A stretch of DNA of 64,000 bases from Phyllobacterium myrsinacearum (GTDB lineage Bacteria; Pseudomonadota; Alphaproteobacteria; Rhizobiales; Rhizobiaceae), in contig NZ_JACGXN010000010.1 in assembly GCF_014138285.1 (NCBI RefSeq), forward strand, positions 1 through 64,000, written 5' to 3'. Below, one piece after another: positions 9,554 to 17,212 of this stretch; the stretch's first letter is position 1, and the number at the start of each line of letters is the position of its first letter. The notes below the pieces were generated by a model that searched no databases, was not told the DNA's origin, and worked only from the letters and a program-made list of their open reading frames with translations. The translations under genes were made by a program, and so were the position numbers.

Positions 9554-11440
9554 ATGACAAATTCCGATTGTTGGGTCCAGTTTTGGGAAAGCGATGACTA
9601 CAAAAAGGGGACGCGCCGATTTGATAAAGCAATAGATGTACCTAACATGTCGGAATACGAACTCGTAAATCCTGACGGGCGCGACAGAGAACTAGACGAT
9701 AACGTTGACTCACTAAAGACCGGAGCGACCGGCTGGCTGGAACTGTACATTAAAAAGAACTATGACGGAAACGTCTTGCGGGTCCCGCCGAACTCCAGCT
9801 ATCCAAACCTCGATGACTACAACATGGGAGGCAATACGAACAGCTTTCGCCTCTTTAGTCACCGACCGATCACCTGGCCTGTATCCGACATAGATGCTCC
9901 AGGCGAATGTTGGGTCCGCTTTTATGGCGCCCCTCGATTCAGCAGCGATTATCCAACTCGAGTCAACGGTCCCGGCACTGCCGATCGCTTTTCCTTGTGG
10001 GGTGGGACAAATGTACCGTGGTCACTCACTACGGGACCATCAACCTGGGTCAGGCTTTATTCCGATAGGGACTTCGGCGGTTCACCGATCAGTCTTGGAC
10101 CCAACTCTTTGATACAAAATTTTTCCGCCGGATTCGCGATGTCGACACCACAGAGCCTGAAAGTATTCGACACTCGACCAAATGACTGGATCCCCAGCAC
10201 CCCTAACGGGCAGAATGTCCAAACCCTGCTCAGTCTTGAGGAGCAGAATGCAAGCGAATCCCTGGAGTCCCTAATAGCGGGGATCGCCGGTACCGTACCC
10301 CAAGTTGGCACGGCGCTGGAGTGGCTCGTCGGCGCACTATGGCCCAGTCCCCAAGAACCGATGCAGGTATGGGACAGCATCAAGCTATATATCGACGCGT
10401 TATTGAGCAGTCTGATCGAACAGGCTAAGGCCGATTACTTGCACAGCACGCTTAACGGAATCTACCGAGTCTTGATCTCCTACAATCAAGCCGAGTACGG
10501 AACTAGTCAAAAGGGAAGCCTGTTTTCGTCCCTTCTAACAGAAGTCCGCGCGGATCAGCCATATTTTGTAGATCCAGATGACCCATCGAGTACATTAATC
10601 TACATGATCCCAATGAGTACAATTCTCATCGTTTTGCTTAGGGAACAAGCCCTGTTTTACGAAGAAATTTACTTAGAAAAAGACAAAATAGCAGAAGAAC
10701 ATAAGAACATAGTTTCTGAAAACATCACACAGCTAACTGCACTGGCAAATTCTGGAGCGAAAGACGCGTTGGTTTGGCGTATAGGGCAGATTGAAATATC
10801 GAATGAAGGAGGAAGTTACTATGTCATCGATCCTCCGGCCAATTACAAATCTGGGAAATACCCTTCACTGGCATTTGCCGAGGAGCAGCTATTACAACGT
10901 CAATCATACGTTGGAAACGAATACAAAATTCAACTAGATGCCCTCCTGAGTCCCGTTCGATTGTGGAAATATCTTTCCGTTGAGAATACAAAGGTTCCGA
11001 CCCGCGAATATCACCAGGTACAAAGCTTTCTCATCTCGGACAATGATCCGTCCCAAACACCTTTCAAGGATGACCCAAGTTCGCCGGTTACGGGTGTCGT
11101 CTTGCGGAGCGGTAGTATCATCGATTCTATTCAGATGATCTACGGTGGGCAGCCCGGGCCGATACACGGCAGTCCGAGCAGTGGTAAATCCCATCACTGG
11201 AACTTCGAAGAGGGCGAAGCCATCATCGGAGTTTTTGGCGGTGCGGGGGGCGCCGTCGATCAACTGATTTTTCGCACAAACCTTGGTCGGGAGATCGGCA
11301 CCGGAGGATCCGGCGGAAACTATTTCATTGCTTTGGCCCCGCAGGGCGTCAACGCCAGTCTCGTGCGAATTGATGGATATCAGTCTGAGAAAACCCTCGA
11401 AGCTATTCGCTTTACCTGGGCTTACCAGCGTTACGTGTAA
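9554..11440 (+). CDS. Putative pore-forming toxin: crystallin-like modules, Cry domain-I-like bundle, jacalin-like lectin
   Basis: The 628-residue protein has no signal peptide. Residues 5-101 and 118-206 are two related beta/gamma-crystallin-like units (CWVQFWE...WLELYIKKNYDG and CWVRFYG...WVRLYSDRDFGG). Residues about 225-475 resemble the seven-helix domain I of Bacillus Cry delta-endotoxins: a hydrophobic GIAGTVPQVGTALEWLVGALWPS segment, then a helix rich in I-E-Q-A-K-A-D-Y, then TLIYMIPMSTILIVLLREQALF, which corresponds to the central T-L-x-x-x...L-x-L-L-R-D motif. Residues about 510-628 read as a jacalin-like beta-prism lectin (FEEGEAIIGVFGGAGGAVDQLIFRTNLGR). GGAGGG at 9544-9549 supports the start. 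Base composition is visibly AT-richer than the autotransporter before it, suggesting horizontal acquisition. A sugar-targeted membrane-permeabilising toxin is inferred; Cry domains II and III are absent. Confidence 0.7.
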   Translation: MTNSDCWVQFWESDDYKKGTRRFDKAIDVPNMSEYELVNPDGRDRELDDNVDSLKTGATGWLELYIKKNYDGNVLRVPPNSSYPNLDDYNMGGNTNSFRLFSHRPITWPVSDIDAPGECWVRFYGAPRFSSDYPTRVNGPGTADRFSLWGGTNVPWSLTTGPSTWVRLYSDRDFGGSPISLGPNSLIQNFSAGFAMSTPQSLKVFDTRPNDWIPSTPNGQNVQTLLSLEEQNASESLESLIAGIAGTVPQVGTALEWLVGALWPSPQEPMQVWDSIKLYIDALLSSLIEQAKADYLHSTLNGIYRVLISYNQAEYGTSQKGSLFSSLLTEVRADQPYFVDPDDPSSTLIYMIPMSTILIVLLREQALFYEEIYLEKDKIAEEHKNIVSENITQLTALANSGAKDALVWRIGQIEISNEGGSYYVIDPPANYKSGKYPSLAFAEEQLLQRQSYVGNEYKIQLDALLSPVRLWKYLSVENTKVPTREYHQVQSFLISDNDPSQTPFKDDPSSPVTGVVLRSGSIIDSIQMIYGGQPGPIHGSPSSGKSHHWNFEEGEAIIGVFGGAGGAVDQLIFRTNLGREIGTGGSGGNYFIALAPQGVNASLVRIDGYQSEKTLEAIRFTWAYQRYV

Positions 11441-11550
11441 AAACTGGAGGCCGCGATGGGCGGAGAGCTATCGCTCGGCAGAAGCAGATCCAAGCCTGTC
11501 GCAGCTCTTCGAGGCGTTACTATAAGCGCCTTGTTTGTAAAAATGAGGCT

Positions 11551-11631
11551 TTAAGAGAGATTGTAGACATTCAAGCTACAATCCAAATTGCTTGAGAAGC
11601 ACCTCTTATCGGCATTTTCAAAGGAAGACTT
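11551..11631. repeat. Dispersed ~80-bp repeat, copy A
   Basis: This segment and 14817-14897 share about 70 percent of positions by eye, in the same orientation. Both contain TTGTAGACATT near one end and TTATCGGCATTT near the other. Copy A abuts the 3' end of the WGR gene. The two copies bracket the WGR, SyrB-like, metallopeptidase and Fic genes. Confidence 0.55.
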
Positions 11632-11866
11632 ACCAGTAGCCCTTGCGCTGCTTTTGACGCGCCAGTTTTTCAAGGGCAGTGACAGCATCGGTAGCGTCAG
11701 AGAACATGGACGACTTTTGTCGTCCCATCGATCCGATCCGGCCCCACGTCCGCACCAAAGCGGTCGCTCCGAACAGAGTGGGCTGCAGCGACAACGAATA
11801 GTATCGAGCCATATTCTGCGCCGGATCTATTCGCTGGTAATGCAAGTCAGTGAGTTCGCCCGCCAT
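11630..11866 (-). CDS. WGR-domain protein
   Basis: The 78-residue product is almost entirely one WGR domain. It begins MAGELTDLHYQRIDPAQNMARYY-like, continues with the core TLFGATALVRTWGRIGS, and ends EKLARQKQRKGY. WGR domains are found in PARP-type enzymes and MolR-like proteins and are thought to bind nucleic acid; small stand-alone versions are common in rhizobia. I see no clear Shine-Dalgarno sequence. It is monocistronic, on the opposite strand to its neighbours, and its stop codon touches repeat copy A. Confidence 0.82.
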   Translation of the reverse strand: MAGELTDLHYQRIDPAQNMARYYSLSLQPTLFGATALVRTWGRIGSMGRQKSSMFSDATDAVTALEKLARQKQRKGYW

Positions 11867-11970
11867 GGGTCTAGTATCAGCTCATGGCCCTTATCTTTCC
11901 AGTTCAAAGATTGAATCGGATTGGCTCGACTGATTCAATTTGTTGATGAATGGCGGCGTGGTCGCGCACA

Positions 11971-12003
11971 GTTCCATAAATCCCGTACAGTGATCCGGAT
12001 TGC
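11971..12003. repeat. Dispersed repeat with core TTCCATAAATCCCGTAC, copy 1 (short)
   Basis: The core TTCCATAAATCCCGTAC followed by x-GTGATCC is shared with copies at 13758-13848 and 60233-60322 (the last has CTCCAT). Only about 30 bases are conserved in this copy. It lies in the intergenic space between the WGR gene and the SyrB-like gene. Confidence 0.55.
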
Positions 12004-12116
12004 CGGAAATATCGCGAGTGGGATAGACCTTCAGTGCGGTAATTGTTATCTGCGGGACCCGTTGCGATGTTCAGGACATCGCCATTACATGATTGTAGGC
12101 GTTCAAGGTTTGTAAA

Positions 12117-12764
12117 TTGAAAAAAGCTCAACGCGGTTTTGCCATCGAGTACAAATCGAGCCGGCGAAAATCCGAACCGAAATCAAACTCTATTTGGGGA
12201 AACATTAATCTCACAGCTGTTGTGCAGGACATGCAGGAAGAGAAGTCGTCATTCCTGCAGGTAGATGCGCAGTCTATTAGCCCAGCAGGAGAGGGGAATT
12301 TGCCTGCAGGAGACCCGGCCGAGCTATTCTTGACAGAGATGAGTGTACACCAGACAACTGTACCAAATTTGGAGGAGACAATAATGGCTGATGAAGATAC
12401 GACGATAGATGCCGGAGCTCCCGCTAATGTAGCGCCCGCTGCGCCGAAGATGCAGCGCAAACCTCGAGCCAGGAAGGCAGTCGCTGAAGCGGGGCCTGTA
12501 GAGATTGGCGTGGGAACGGCAGCTGGAAAACAGAAGAATGCACGCAAGCCGAGGTCCGACCAAGGTAAGAGCAGAGCCAAGCGCCTGCCTATTAGCCATG
12601 CTTCGAAGACAGCGCAAACTGTGACAGCATTGACGAGTGCTGCGATTGATGAGATTGCTGATCTTGAGGAACTTGAGGAGGAAAACCGTAAGTTGCGCGC
12701 GCTACTGGCCGAGAAACTCCGTGCCGAAAATGCCGAACTGAGAAAGCGGCTCAACCTCGGCTAA
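12117..12764 (+). CDS. SyrB-like small basic regulator of rhizobial type
   Basis: From TTG 12117 the protein has 215 residues. An N-terminal block with RGFAIEYKS and NSIWGNINL resembles conserved starts of related Hyphomicrobiales proteins. The middle is Ala/Pro/Lys-rich and disordered (QRKPRARKAVAEAG, KPRSDQGKSRAKR), as in SyrB regulators. The end is a Leu/Glu-rich coiled coil, EIADLEELEEENRKLRALLAEKLRAENAELRKRL. An alternative start at ATG 12384 has a perfect GGAGGAG at 12371-12377 and would give 126 residues beginning MADEDTTID; I cannot decide between them, and both may be used. SyrB of Sinorhizobium meliloti represses syrM; the target here is unknown. Confidence 0.65.
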   Translation: MKKAQRGFAIEYKSSRRKSEPKSNSIWGNINLTAVVQDMQEEKSSFLQVDAQSISPAGEGNLPAGDPAELFLTEMSVHQTTVPNLEETIMADEDTTIDAGAPANVAPAAPKMQRKPRARKAVAEAGPVEIGVGTAAGKQKNARKPRSDQGKSRAKRLPISHASKTAQTVTALTSAAIDEIADLEELEEENRKLRALLAEKLRAENAELRKRLNLG

Positions 12765-13077
12765 TTGGTATGCATCGGCACGTGATGATTGTTCACTGGT
12801 TGATTATCGCCATCTCGTTTTGCATGCTGGATGCGAACTGATCGATTTCTGACTACGGGTGTGTGTGGACAATGCTAGTAAATCTGGATCATTCCTGCCA
12901 TTTGATAGTTGTCATAGCCTTCTTAGGATTGTGGAATAGTTCGGCGGGGAAGGCCCTACCGGCCGTCATAACCAAAGTCGATATTAGTAACAGAGCCTTA
13001 GTCGCGCGATCTCATCACGCTTGCCAATTAATATGGCCGGTGTAATTGTCCGCGGATCAAAGCCACAGGGTAAAAGC
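12765..13077. other. Intergenic stretch, no convincing gene
   Basis: A 60-codon frame (12863-13045) with one hydrophobic segment is present, but it has no ribosome-binding site or recognisable family. Nothing else stands out. Confidence 0.45.
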
Positions 13078-13545
13078 ATGAGACTTTCATCTCGAATGAT
13101 TAAAGACTATCCAAATTTATCAAAATGGATATCCGAAAATATCCCGAAGACAAAGTATAACACAAAGATATTCAAGGCGTTCATGCGGCACTCTCAGCTA
13201 AGCGAGGTTGCCGCCAACTTGGCTCTGACACTCGGCAGCCTGCCGACGATAGACTGTCGGGCTATGGTTCAAACACCCCACAAACGAAAACCTGGCCACA
13301 TGTTGAAAGGCCAGTTTGATCATAGGTACAAGAATACCGTTTTTATCGCATTGAGTGTTTGTGATAGTATCGAGAAGTCGGGCATATATGAAGACCCCGA
13401 AACAATGCGCCTTATGATTGAACGCACGGTTCTGCATGAGATGGTTCATTGGGGAGATTTCAAGGATGGCACGTCTCTTCCGGGGGAAGCAGGTGCTGAA
13501 TTCGAGAAGGAGGCCTATGGAGGACGGCTAGTCCCCATGGTTTGA
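13078..13545 (+). CDS. Orphan metallopeptidase toxin (Tox-MPTase3-like)
   Basis: The 155-residue protein starts at ATG 13078, with AGGG at 13067-13070 as a plausible ribosome-binding site; TTG 13021 is an alternative. Its C-terminal half has the zincin motif HEMVHWGDFKDG (HExxH), followed by GEAGAEFEKEAYGG, where a downstream acidic residue can complete the metal site. HExxHWGD followed by G-x-x-FE-x-x-x-YG is the signature of metallopeptidase domains used as C-terminal warheads in polymorphic toxins and secreted effectors. Here the domain is a free-standing gene with no N-terminal delivery module and no obvious adjacent immunity gene. It may be a secreted effector, a toxin cassette, or the remnant of a larger toxin. 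Confidence 0.68.
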   Translation: MRLSSRMIKDYPNLSKWISENIPKTKYNTKIFKAFMRHSQLSEVAANLALTLGSLPTIDCRAMVQTPHKRKPGHMLKGQFDHRYKNTVFIALSVCDSIEKSGIYEDPETMRLMIERTVLHEMVHWGDFKDGTSLPGEAGAEFEKEAYGGRLVPMV

Positions 13546-13937
13546 CCCAGTAAGTGGCACATTAATGCCGTCGGGATATCCCGACGCCGAACATGTCAAT
13601 TCGCGCCGCGTACCTCGTCTGGTCTTTCAAATGGCCAATCGCACTTTCGGGCCTATTGGTGTTGAGTTTCACCAGCTCCAAATGTGCTCAAGCCCAGTCA
13701 AATGTGGGCTCGAAAGAAAGCAAAGTGCAAGGGCAGTAAACATTTACGCAATGCTCTGAGTTCCATAAATCCCGTACTGTGATCCGTGGCATCGGATTTG
13801 GCGAAGCCTTTTGTCAATTGCATGGCTTTCGGTTCGAATCCTCTCAAGGCGTTCAAGTTTCGTTACGAGTTTCCTGCAAACCACCCCCAACTGGGTGGCC
13901 AGCCCTATAAAGAAAGCAACGGTCTCGGTGTGCATGA
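13546..13937. other. Intergenic stretch holding a dispersed repeat
   Basis: There is no convincing gene here; a 64-codon frame at 13565-13759 shows no family features. The second half is the repeat listed at 13758-13848. Confidence 0.5.
13758..13848. repeat. Dispersed repeat with core TTCCATAAATCCCGTAC, copy 2
   Basis: This roughly 90-bp copy matches 60233-60322 along its length. Both have CCATAAATCCCGTAC, then GTGGCAT, then CCTTTTGT, then a CGGTTCxAATCCTCTC end. The GGTTCGAATCC stretch recalls a tRNA T-loop, but no flanking stem pairs. It lies just downstream of the Fic reading frame. Confidence 0.65.
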
Positions 13938-14522
13938 TTACTGGGTGGAAGAAATGATATCCATGATTAAGTCTGCCAACGGTTGCTCGTTGCCATCGAA
14001 GCTTTGGATCATAGCGTCCCGAACACGCTCCCTTCCAAGTTCCTCGACGTCGAACGGCAATCCGGCATTATCCGTCAACAGGGATAAGAACGTCAGCTGA
14101 GTTCGGCCGTTGCCTTCTCGGAACGGGTGAATCGCGTTGATTTCCGCAAGAATGTGAGCGGCATTCGAGGCAAATTCAGGCGGCAGCATATCCATAAGGA
14201 AATTCAGCCGTTCAAGAAATGCAAATACAGCTTGCATCTGTTTGTCGATGTATTCGGGATAGCAGAACCAGTTGCCGCCCTTACCAATGCGAATGGTTCG
14301 CGGCTGACCTGCCCATTCATAGACGTCCTGAAACAGATGGTGGTGGAGCGCCATATAGTGCGGGTAATCGAGCCGGCCGTATGGAAACTCTTCGTCCGCA
14401 CGGATTAGGAACAGTGCCAGCTCTACTTCATCTAAATCGTCTTGATTCTGTAAACCAAGTTTGTTGCGCAGGACCGTGGTGCCCGGGTAACAGAGCGGGT
14501 CGGATTCAGCGGTATAGCCACT
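13938..14522 (-). pseudogene. Fic-family AMP-transferase toxin, intact except for a lost start codon
   Basis: The minus-strand frame from 14522 to TAA at 13940-13938 encodes a full Fic domain: GYTAESDPLCYPGTTVLRNKLG, the FQDVYEWAGQPRTIRIGKGGN flap region, and the catalytic loop HPFREGNGRT. Fic enzymes usually transfer AMP from ATP onto target proteins. No ATG, GTG or TTG exists in frame before the internal ATG at 14354, which would delete the conserved N-terminus. The antitoxin gene ends AAA-TAG immediately upstream, and the Fic frame begins AGT-GGC-TAT. One G inserted between 14523 and 14522 would restore the usual ATGA stop/start overlap and give M-S-G-Y-T. I infer a one-base deletion; a sequencing error is the alternative. 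Confidence 0.75.
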
Positions 14523-14730
14523 ATTTGCGCGTGGTTTTTGCCAGCTGCTCTTTGACTAAAGTACGACGTTCGTCGCCGGTTTTGCCTCGAGACTCAGCTA
14601 ACGCCGTTGCCATCCGTGGCGTCAGTTTCATACCCTCGACGGCACTTATTCTTTCGCCGCGCGTACTCGTAAGCGTCCAACTACTTTTAGTAGTTTCACG
14701 GGCCGGATGATGAAGACTGTGATTTTTCAT
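14521..14730 (-). CDS. Probable antitoxin partner of the Fic protein
   Basis: This 69-residue basic protein directly precedes the Fic frame on the minus strand. Its core TSTRGERISAVEGMKLTPRM contains an S-x-x-E-G stretch resembling the helix by which VbhA/YhfG-type antitoxins place a Glu in the Fic ATP pocket. It is followed by ALAESRGKTGDERRTLVKEQL. The gene itself looks intact. The call depends mostly on position and this motif. Keeping the antitoxin while losing toxin initiation is the expected direction of decay. Confidence 0.6.
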   Translation of the reverse strand: MKNHSLHHPARETTKSSWTLTSTRGERISAVEGMKLTPRMATALAESRGKTGDERRTLVKEQLAKTTRK

Positions 14731-15335
14731 GAGGCGAAGTCTACTACAGCCCGCGGAACCTGGGCAATAGGAACTTTCAAGGCGACTTCGCTCGTCAAGG
14801 AAGCGTTGCTGGCTCGCTTAGAGATATTGTAGACATTAAGGAACCAATCAAAAACGGATCGAAGATCCGCTATTATCGGCATTTCCAAACGAAGCTTTTC
14901 AAAGCATCTGCGGCGCATATAACCGATCGATTTCTACTGACATGCACACTTGTACAGACCAATGAACTATGTCCTCCTCCCAGACACACTCTCATGACCG
15001 TGGCGGGACCTTGGCATTGCTTGCAGCCGACCAAATAACTGTGCTCCGGAACCCTCCCCAACTGTCCCTCGGAGCAGTACGGGCCCTGTCGGTTCGAAGC
15101 GCATCCTTCCACCCCCAAATCAGAGTAACGTCCAACCAAGCCACTTTAAATGTACGATACCAACAGTTCTCTTGGTCCAGCTTTTGGAGTGTTGGGAATA
15201 CCGTTGGCTTTCAGTACGGTTCGAATTATTGCTGGCCCACCGAGCCAATCGGTCCCATCTCCCCGCAAGGCATTGGGACTGGCAGATCAAGTACTGAGTT
15301 TGTCCTTGGCACCATTGGTGCCCCGGATTCATTGT
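14731..15335. other. Intergenic stretch with repeat copy B; otherwise no gene
   Basis: About 600 bases lie between the antitoxin start and the end of the ABC ATPase gene. Frames of 60-125 codons on both strands lack family features. The odd palindrome GGCACCATTGGTGCC at 15308-15322 lies just beyond the ATPase stop codon and may help terminate that transcript. Confidence 0.5.
14817..14897. repeat. Dispersed ~80-bp repeat, copy B
   Basis: This copy is similar to 11551-11631, sharing ATTGTAGACATTAAG-like and TTATCGGCATTT blocks. It lies upstream of the Fic/antitoxin pair and forms the right-hand bracket of the small toxin/regulator cluster. Confidence 0.55.
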
Positions 15336-16418
15336 TCAATTGACCCGCTGTCCGTTTTGACTATCAAAAAGATGGACGTTGGAAGGCTCGCCCCGGACTG
15401 AAATCCGTTCGCCGACCTGAACTTCTGCGGCCCTCGGGAACTCGATGGTGATCAGTTTTTCTGTGCCGGCGTCGAGGTAACCGAAGGTCTGGCTTCCAAG
15501 CCGTTCAACCACCACCAATTCGCCGCTGAACCATGCGTCGCCGGCATCGCAGACAGTCAAATCTTCCGGGCGAATGCCGAAGGTAATCGTTCTTGCAACC
15601 GAGGATGACCGGTCCTGGACATGGATTGCCGCTTTGCCTGCCGACAACTGCACAACGAGATTATTGCCGGCGGATTCAACGAAACTCACGGGGAAGGTAT
15701 TCATCGTCGGGCTGCCGATGAAACGTGCAACGAACAGGCTTGCCGGTTTGCGGTAAAGGTCGAGTGGGTGCCCGATCTGTTCGACGTGCCCGGCATTCAT
15801 CACGACAATCCGATCGGCCAATGTCATAGCTTCCACTTGATCGTGGGTGACGTAAACAGTCGTTGCCTGCATGCGGCGATGCAGCTTGGCGATTTCAAGT
15901 CGCATCTCTACGCGAAGTGCCGCATCGAGATTGGACAATGGTTCATCAAACAGGAAAGCCTTCGGGCGGCGTACAATGGCGCGGCCCATAGCAACCCGCT
16001 GGCGCTGGCCACCCGAAAGCTGTGCGGGGCGCCGTTCAAGATAGTCCTGAAGTTTGAGGATATCGGCAGCGCCTGTTACGCGCTGATTGATCTCGCCGGG
16101 GGGCTCGCTGCGCATCTTCAGTCCGAATGCCATATTCTCTTCAACGCTCATATGCGGATAGAGCGCGTAATCCTGAAAGACCATGGCTATATCACGGTCC
16201 GACGGCGGCAGGGCGTTAACCACCTTTTCGCCAATCCTCAATTCACCGGCGCTGATTTCCTCCAATCCGGCGATCATGCGCAACAGGGTGGATTTTCCGC
16301 AACCGGACGGACCAACAAGAACCAGAAACTCGCCGCTCGCAATGTCAATGTCGACACCGTGGATCACGGGAACCGTGCCATAGAGCTTTTTGATCTGCTT
16401 CAGGCTGATCGCTGTCAT
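15336..16418 (-). CDS. ABC sugar transporter ATP-binding subunit (MalK/UgpC type)
   Basis: The 360-residue ATPase starts at ATG 16418, with AGAGGAGGAA just upstream (GGAGG within 16426-16434). It has Walker A GPSGCGKST, the Q-loop VFQDYALYPH, the signature LSGGQRQRVAMGRA, Walker B AFLFDEPLSNLD and the H-loop VYVTHDQ. A C-terminal TOBE regulatory domain (about 240-360) contains FGIRPEDL. It should power the two permeases of the operon on the other side of the regulatory gap. A divergent single-gene arrangement for the ATPase is less common than having it inside the permease operon. Confidence 0.93.
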   Translation of the reverse strand: MTAISLKQIKKLYGTVPVIHGVDIDIASGEFLVLVGPSGCGKSTLLRMIAGLEEISAGELRIGEKVVNALPPSDRDIAMVFQDYALYPHMSVEENMAFGLKMRSEPPGEINQRVTGAADILKLQDYLERRPAQLSGGQRQRVAMGRAIVRRPKAFLFDEPLSNLDAALRVEMRLEIAKLHRRMQATTVYVTHDQVEAMTLADRIVVMNAGHVEQIGHPLDLYRKPASLFVARFIGSPTMNTFPVSFVESAGNNLVVQLSAGKAAIHVQDRSSSVARTITFGIRPEDLTVCDAGDAWFSGELVVVERLGSQTFGYLDAGTEKLITIEFPRAAEVQVGERISVRGEPSNVHLFDSQNGQRVN

Positions 16419-16455
16419 GTGTAGTTCCTCCTCTGCCAATACGTTATTGACTTGC

Positions 16456-16485
16456 ATTATCGATATCAATATCAATAATGATAAT
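16456..16485. promoter_or_regulatory. Imperfect palindrome between divergent ATPase and GntR genes, candidate operator
   Basis: A 30-bp AT-rich element begins ATTATC and ends GATAAT, a perfect 6-bp inverted pair. The centre contains the direct repeat ATATCA-ATATCA. It lies in the only shared regulatory space between the divergent transcripts, so the GntR protein encoded next door is the likely ligand. This is inferred from position and symmetry. Confidence 0.45.
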
Positions 16486-16519
16486 TCGCGCAGTCCGCAA
16501 CTTGAGAAGAGAGCCAGCA

Positions 16520-17212
16520 GTGTCAGACACCATCGCTTCGCGGCCAATCCGTCCGTCGCGCAATCCGGCTGCCTCCAAGGCATCCACCGTGTTCGACTCG
16601 CTCAAACGCGATATCATGCTTGGTGAATTGCGTGCTGGAGAGCCGTTGACGGAACTGGACCTCGCCGCCCGCTTCCAGTGTAGCCAGGGGAAGGTCCGGG
16701 AAGCGCTGCTGCAATTGCAGGAAGAGGGACTCGTACTGCGTCAGGGGCACCGCGGCACGCTGGTATCAGCCTGCACCGTCGACGAAGCGGTCGAGATGTT
16801 CCGGGTGAGGCAGCAGATCGAGTGTAACGGCATCATCCGGGTTCTGCGCTACAAGAGCCGCACGCTGATCTCCGACTTGCACGAGATCGCAAGCGATATG
16901 GTGGATGCGGCGAAGGCCGATGACGAACTCCAACTGGCGGCATATGACCGGGATTTTCATCGGAGAATCTTTCGTGATGCCGATCTTCCCGCACTCGATC
17001 CGATCCTTCATCGCTGCCTCGTCCATAATCATCGGTTCAAGATATCAAGAAGTATCGGTTCGCGCGATCTTATGGCCACAGCGTTGCGGCATCGTGCCAT
17101 AATGGAAGTTATCGAGCAGGGCGATGTTTCTGCTGCGACGCAAACCTTGCGTCATCATATCATGACAATCGTCGACTTCGGACCGACCGTATTTCCGGAC
17201 GCGGATCAATGA
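16520..17212 (+). CDS. GntR-family regulator with FCD domain
   Basis: From GTG 16520 (GAGAAGAGAG at 16504-16513) the protein has 230 residues; an upstream ATG at 16478 lies in the operator region and is less likely. Residues about 20-90 are the GntR winged helix (LKRDIMLGELRAGEPLTELDLAARFQCSQGKVREALLQLQEEGLV). The rest is an all-helical FCD ligand domain, with AAYDRDFHRRIF and RHRAIMEVIEQGD supplying metal-binding positions typical of the subfamily. It overlaps the esterase gene by 4 bases and probably represses this sugar locus until a pathway sugar or acid binds. Confidence 0.88.
   Translation: MSDTIASRPIRPSRNPAASKASTVFDSLKRDIMLGELRAGEPLTELDLAARFQCSQGKVREALLQLQEEGLVLRQGHRGTLVSACTVDEAVEMFRVRQQIECNGIIRVLRYKSRTLISDLHEIASDMVDAAKADDELQLAAYDRDFHRRIFRDADLPALDPILHRCLVHNHRFKISRSIGSRDLMATALRHRAIMEVIEQGDVSAATQTLRHHIMTIVDFGPTVFPDADQ

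Noticed and set aside
11441-11525. Possible coding remnant NWRPRWAESYRSAEADPSL after the lectin-toxin gene
   Set aside because: It looks protein-like, but I cannot place it in a family, it has no start of its own, and it is too short to support.
12863-13045. Small membrane-like gene before the metallopeptidase gene
   Set aside because: One hydrophobic stretch only, no ribosome-binding site, and it overlaps the alternative start region of the next gene.
13758-13848. tRNA gene suggested by GGTTCGAATCC
   Set aside because: The bases flanking the apparent T-loop do not pair, and no acceptor stem, anticodon arm or CCA-type end can be drawn.
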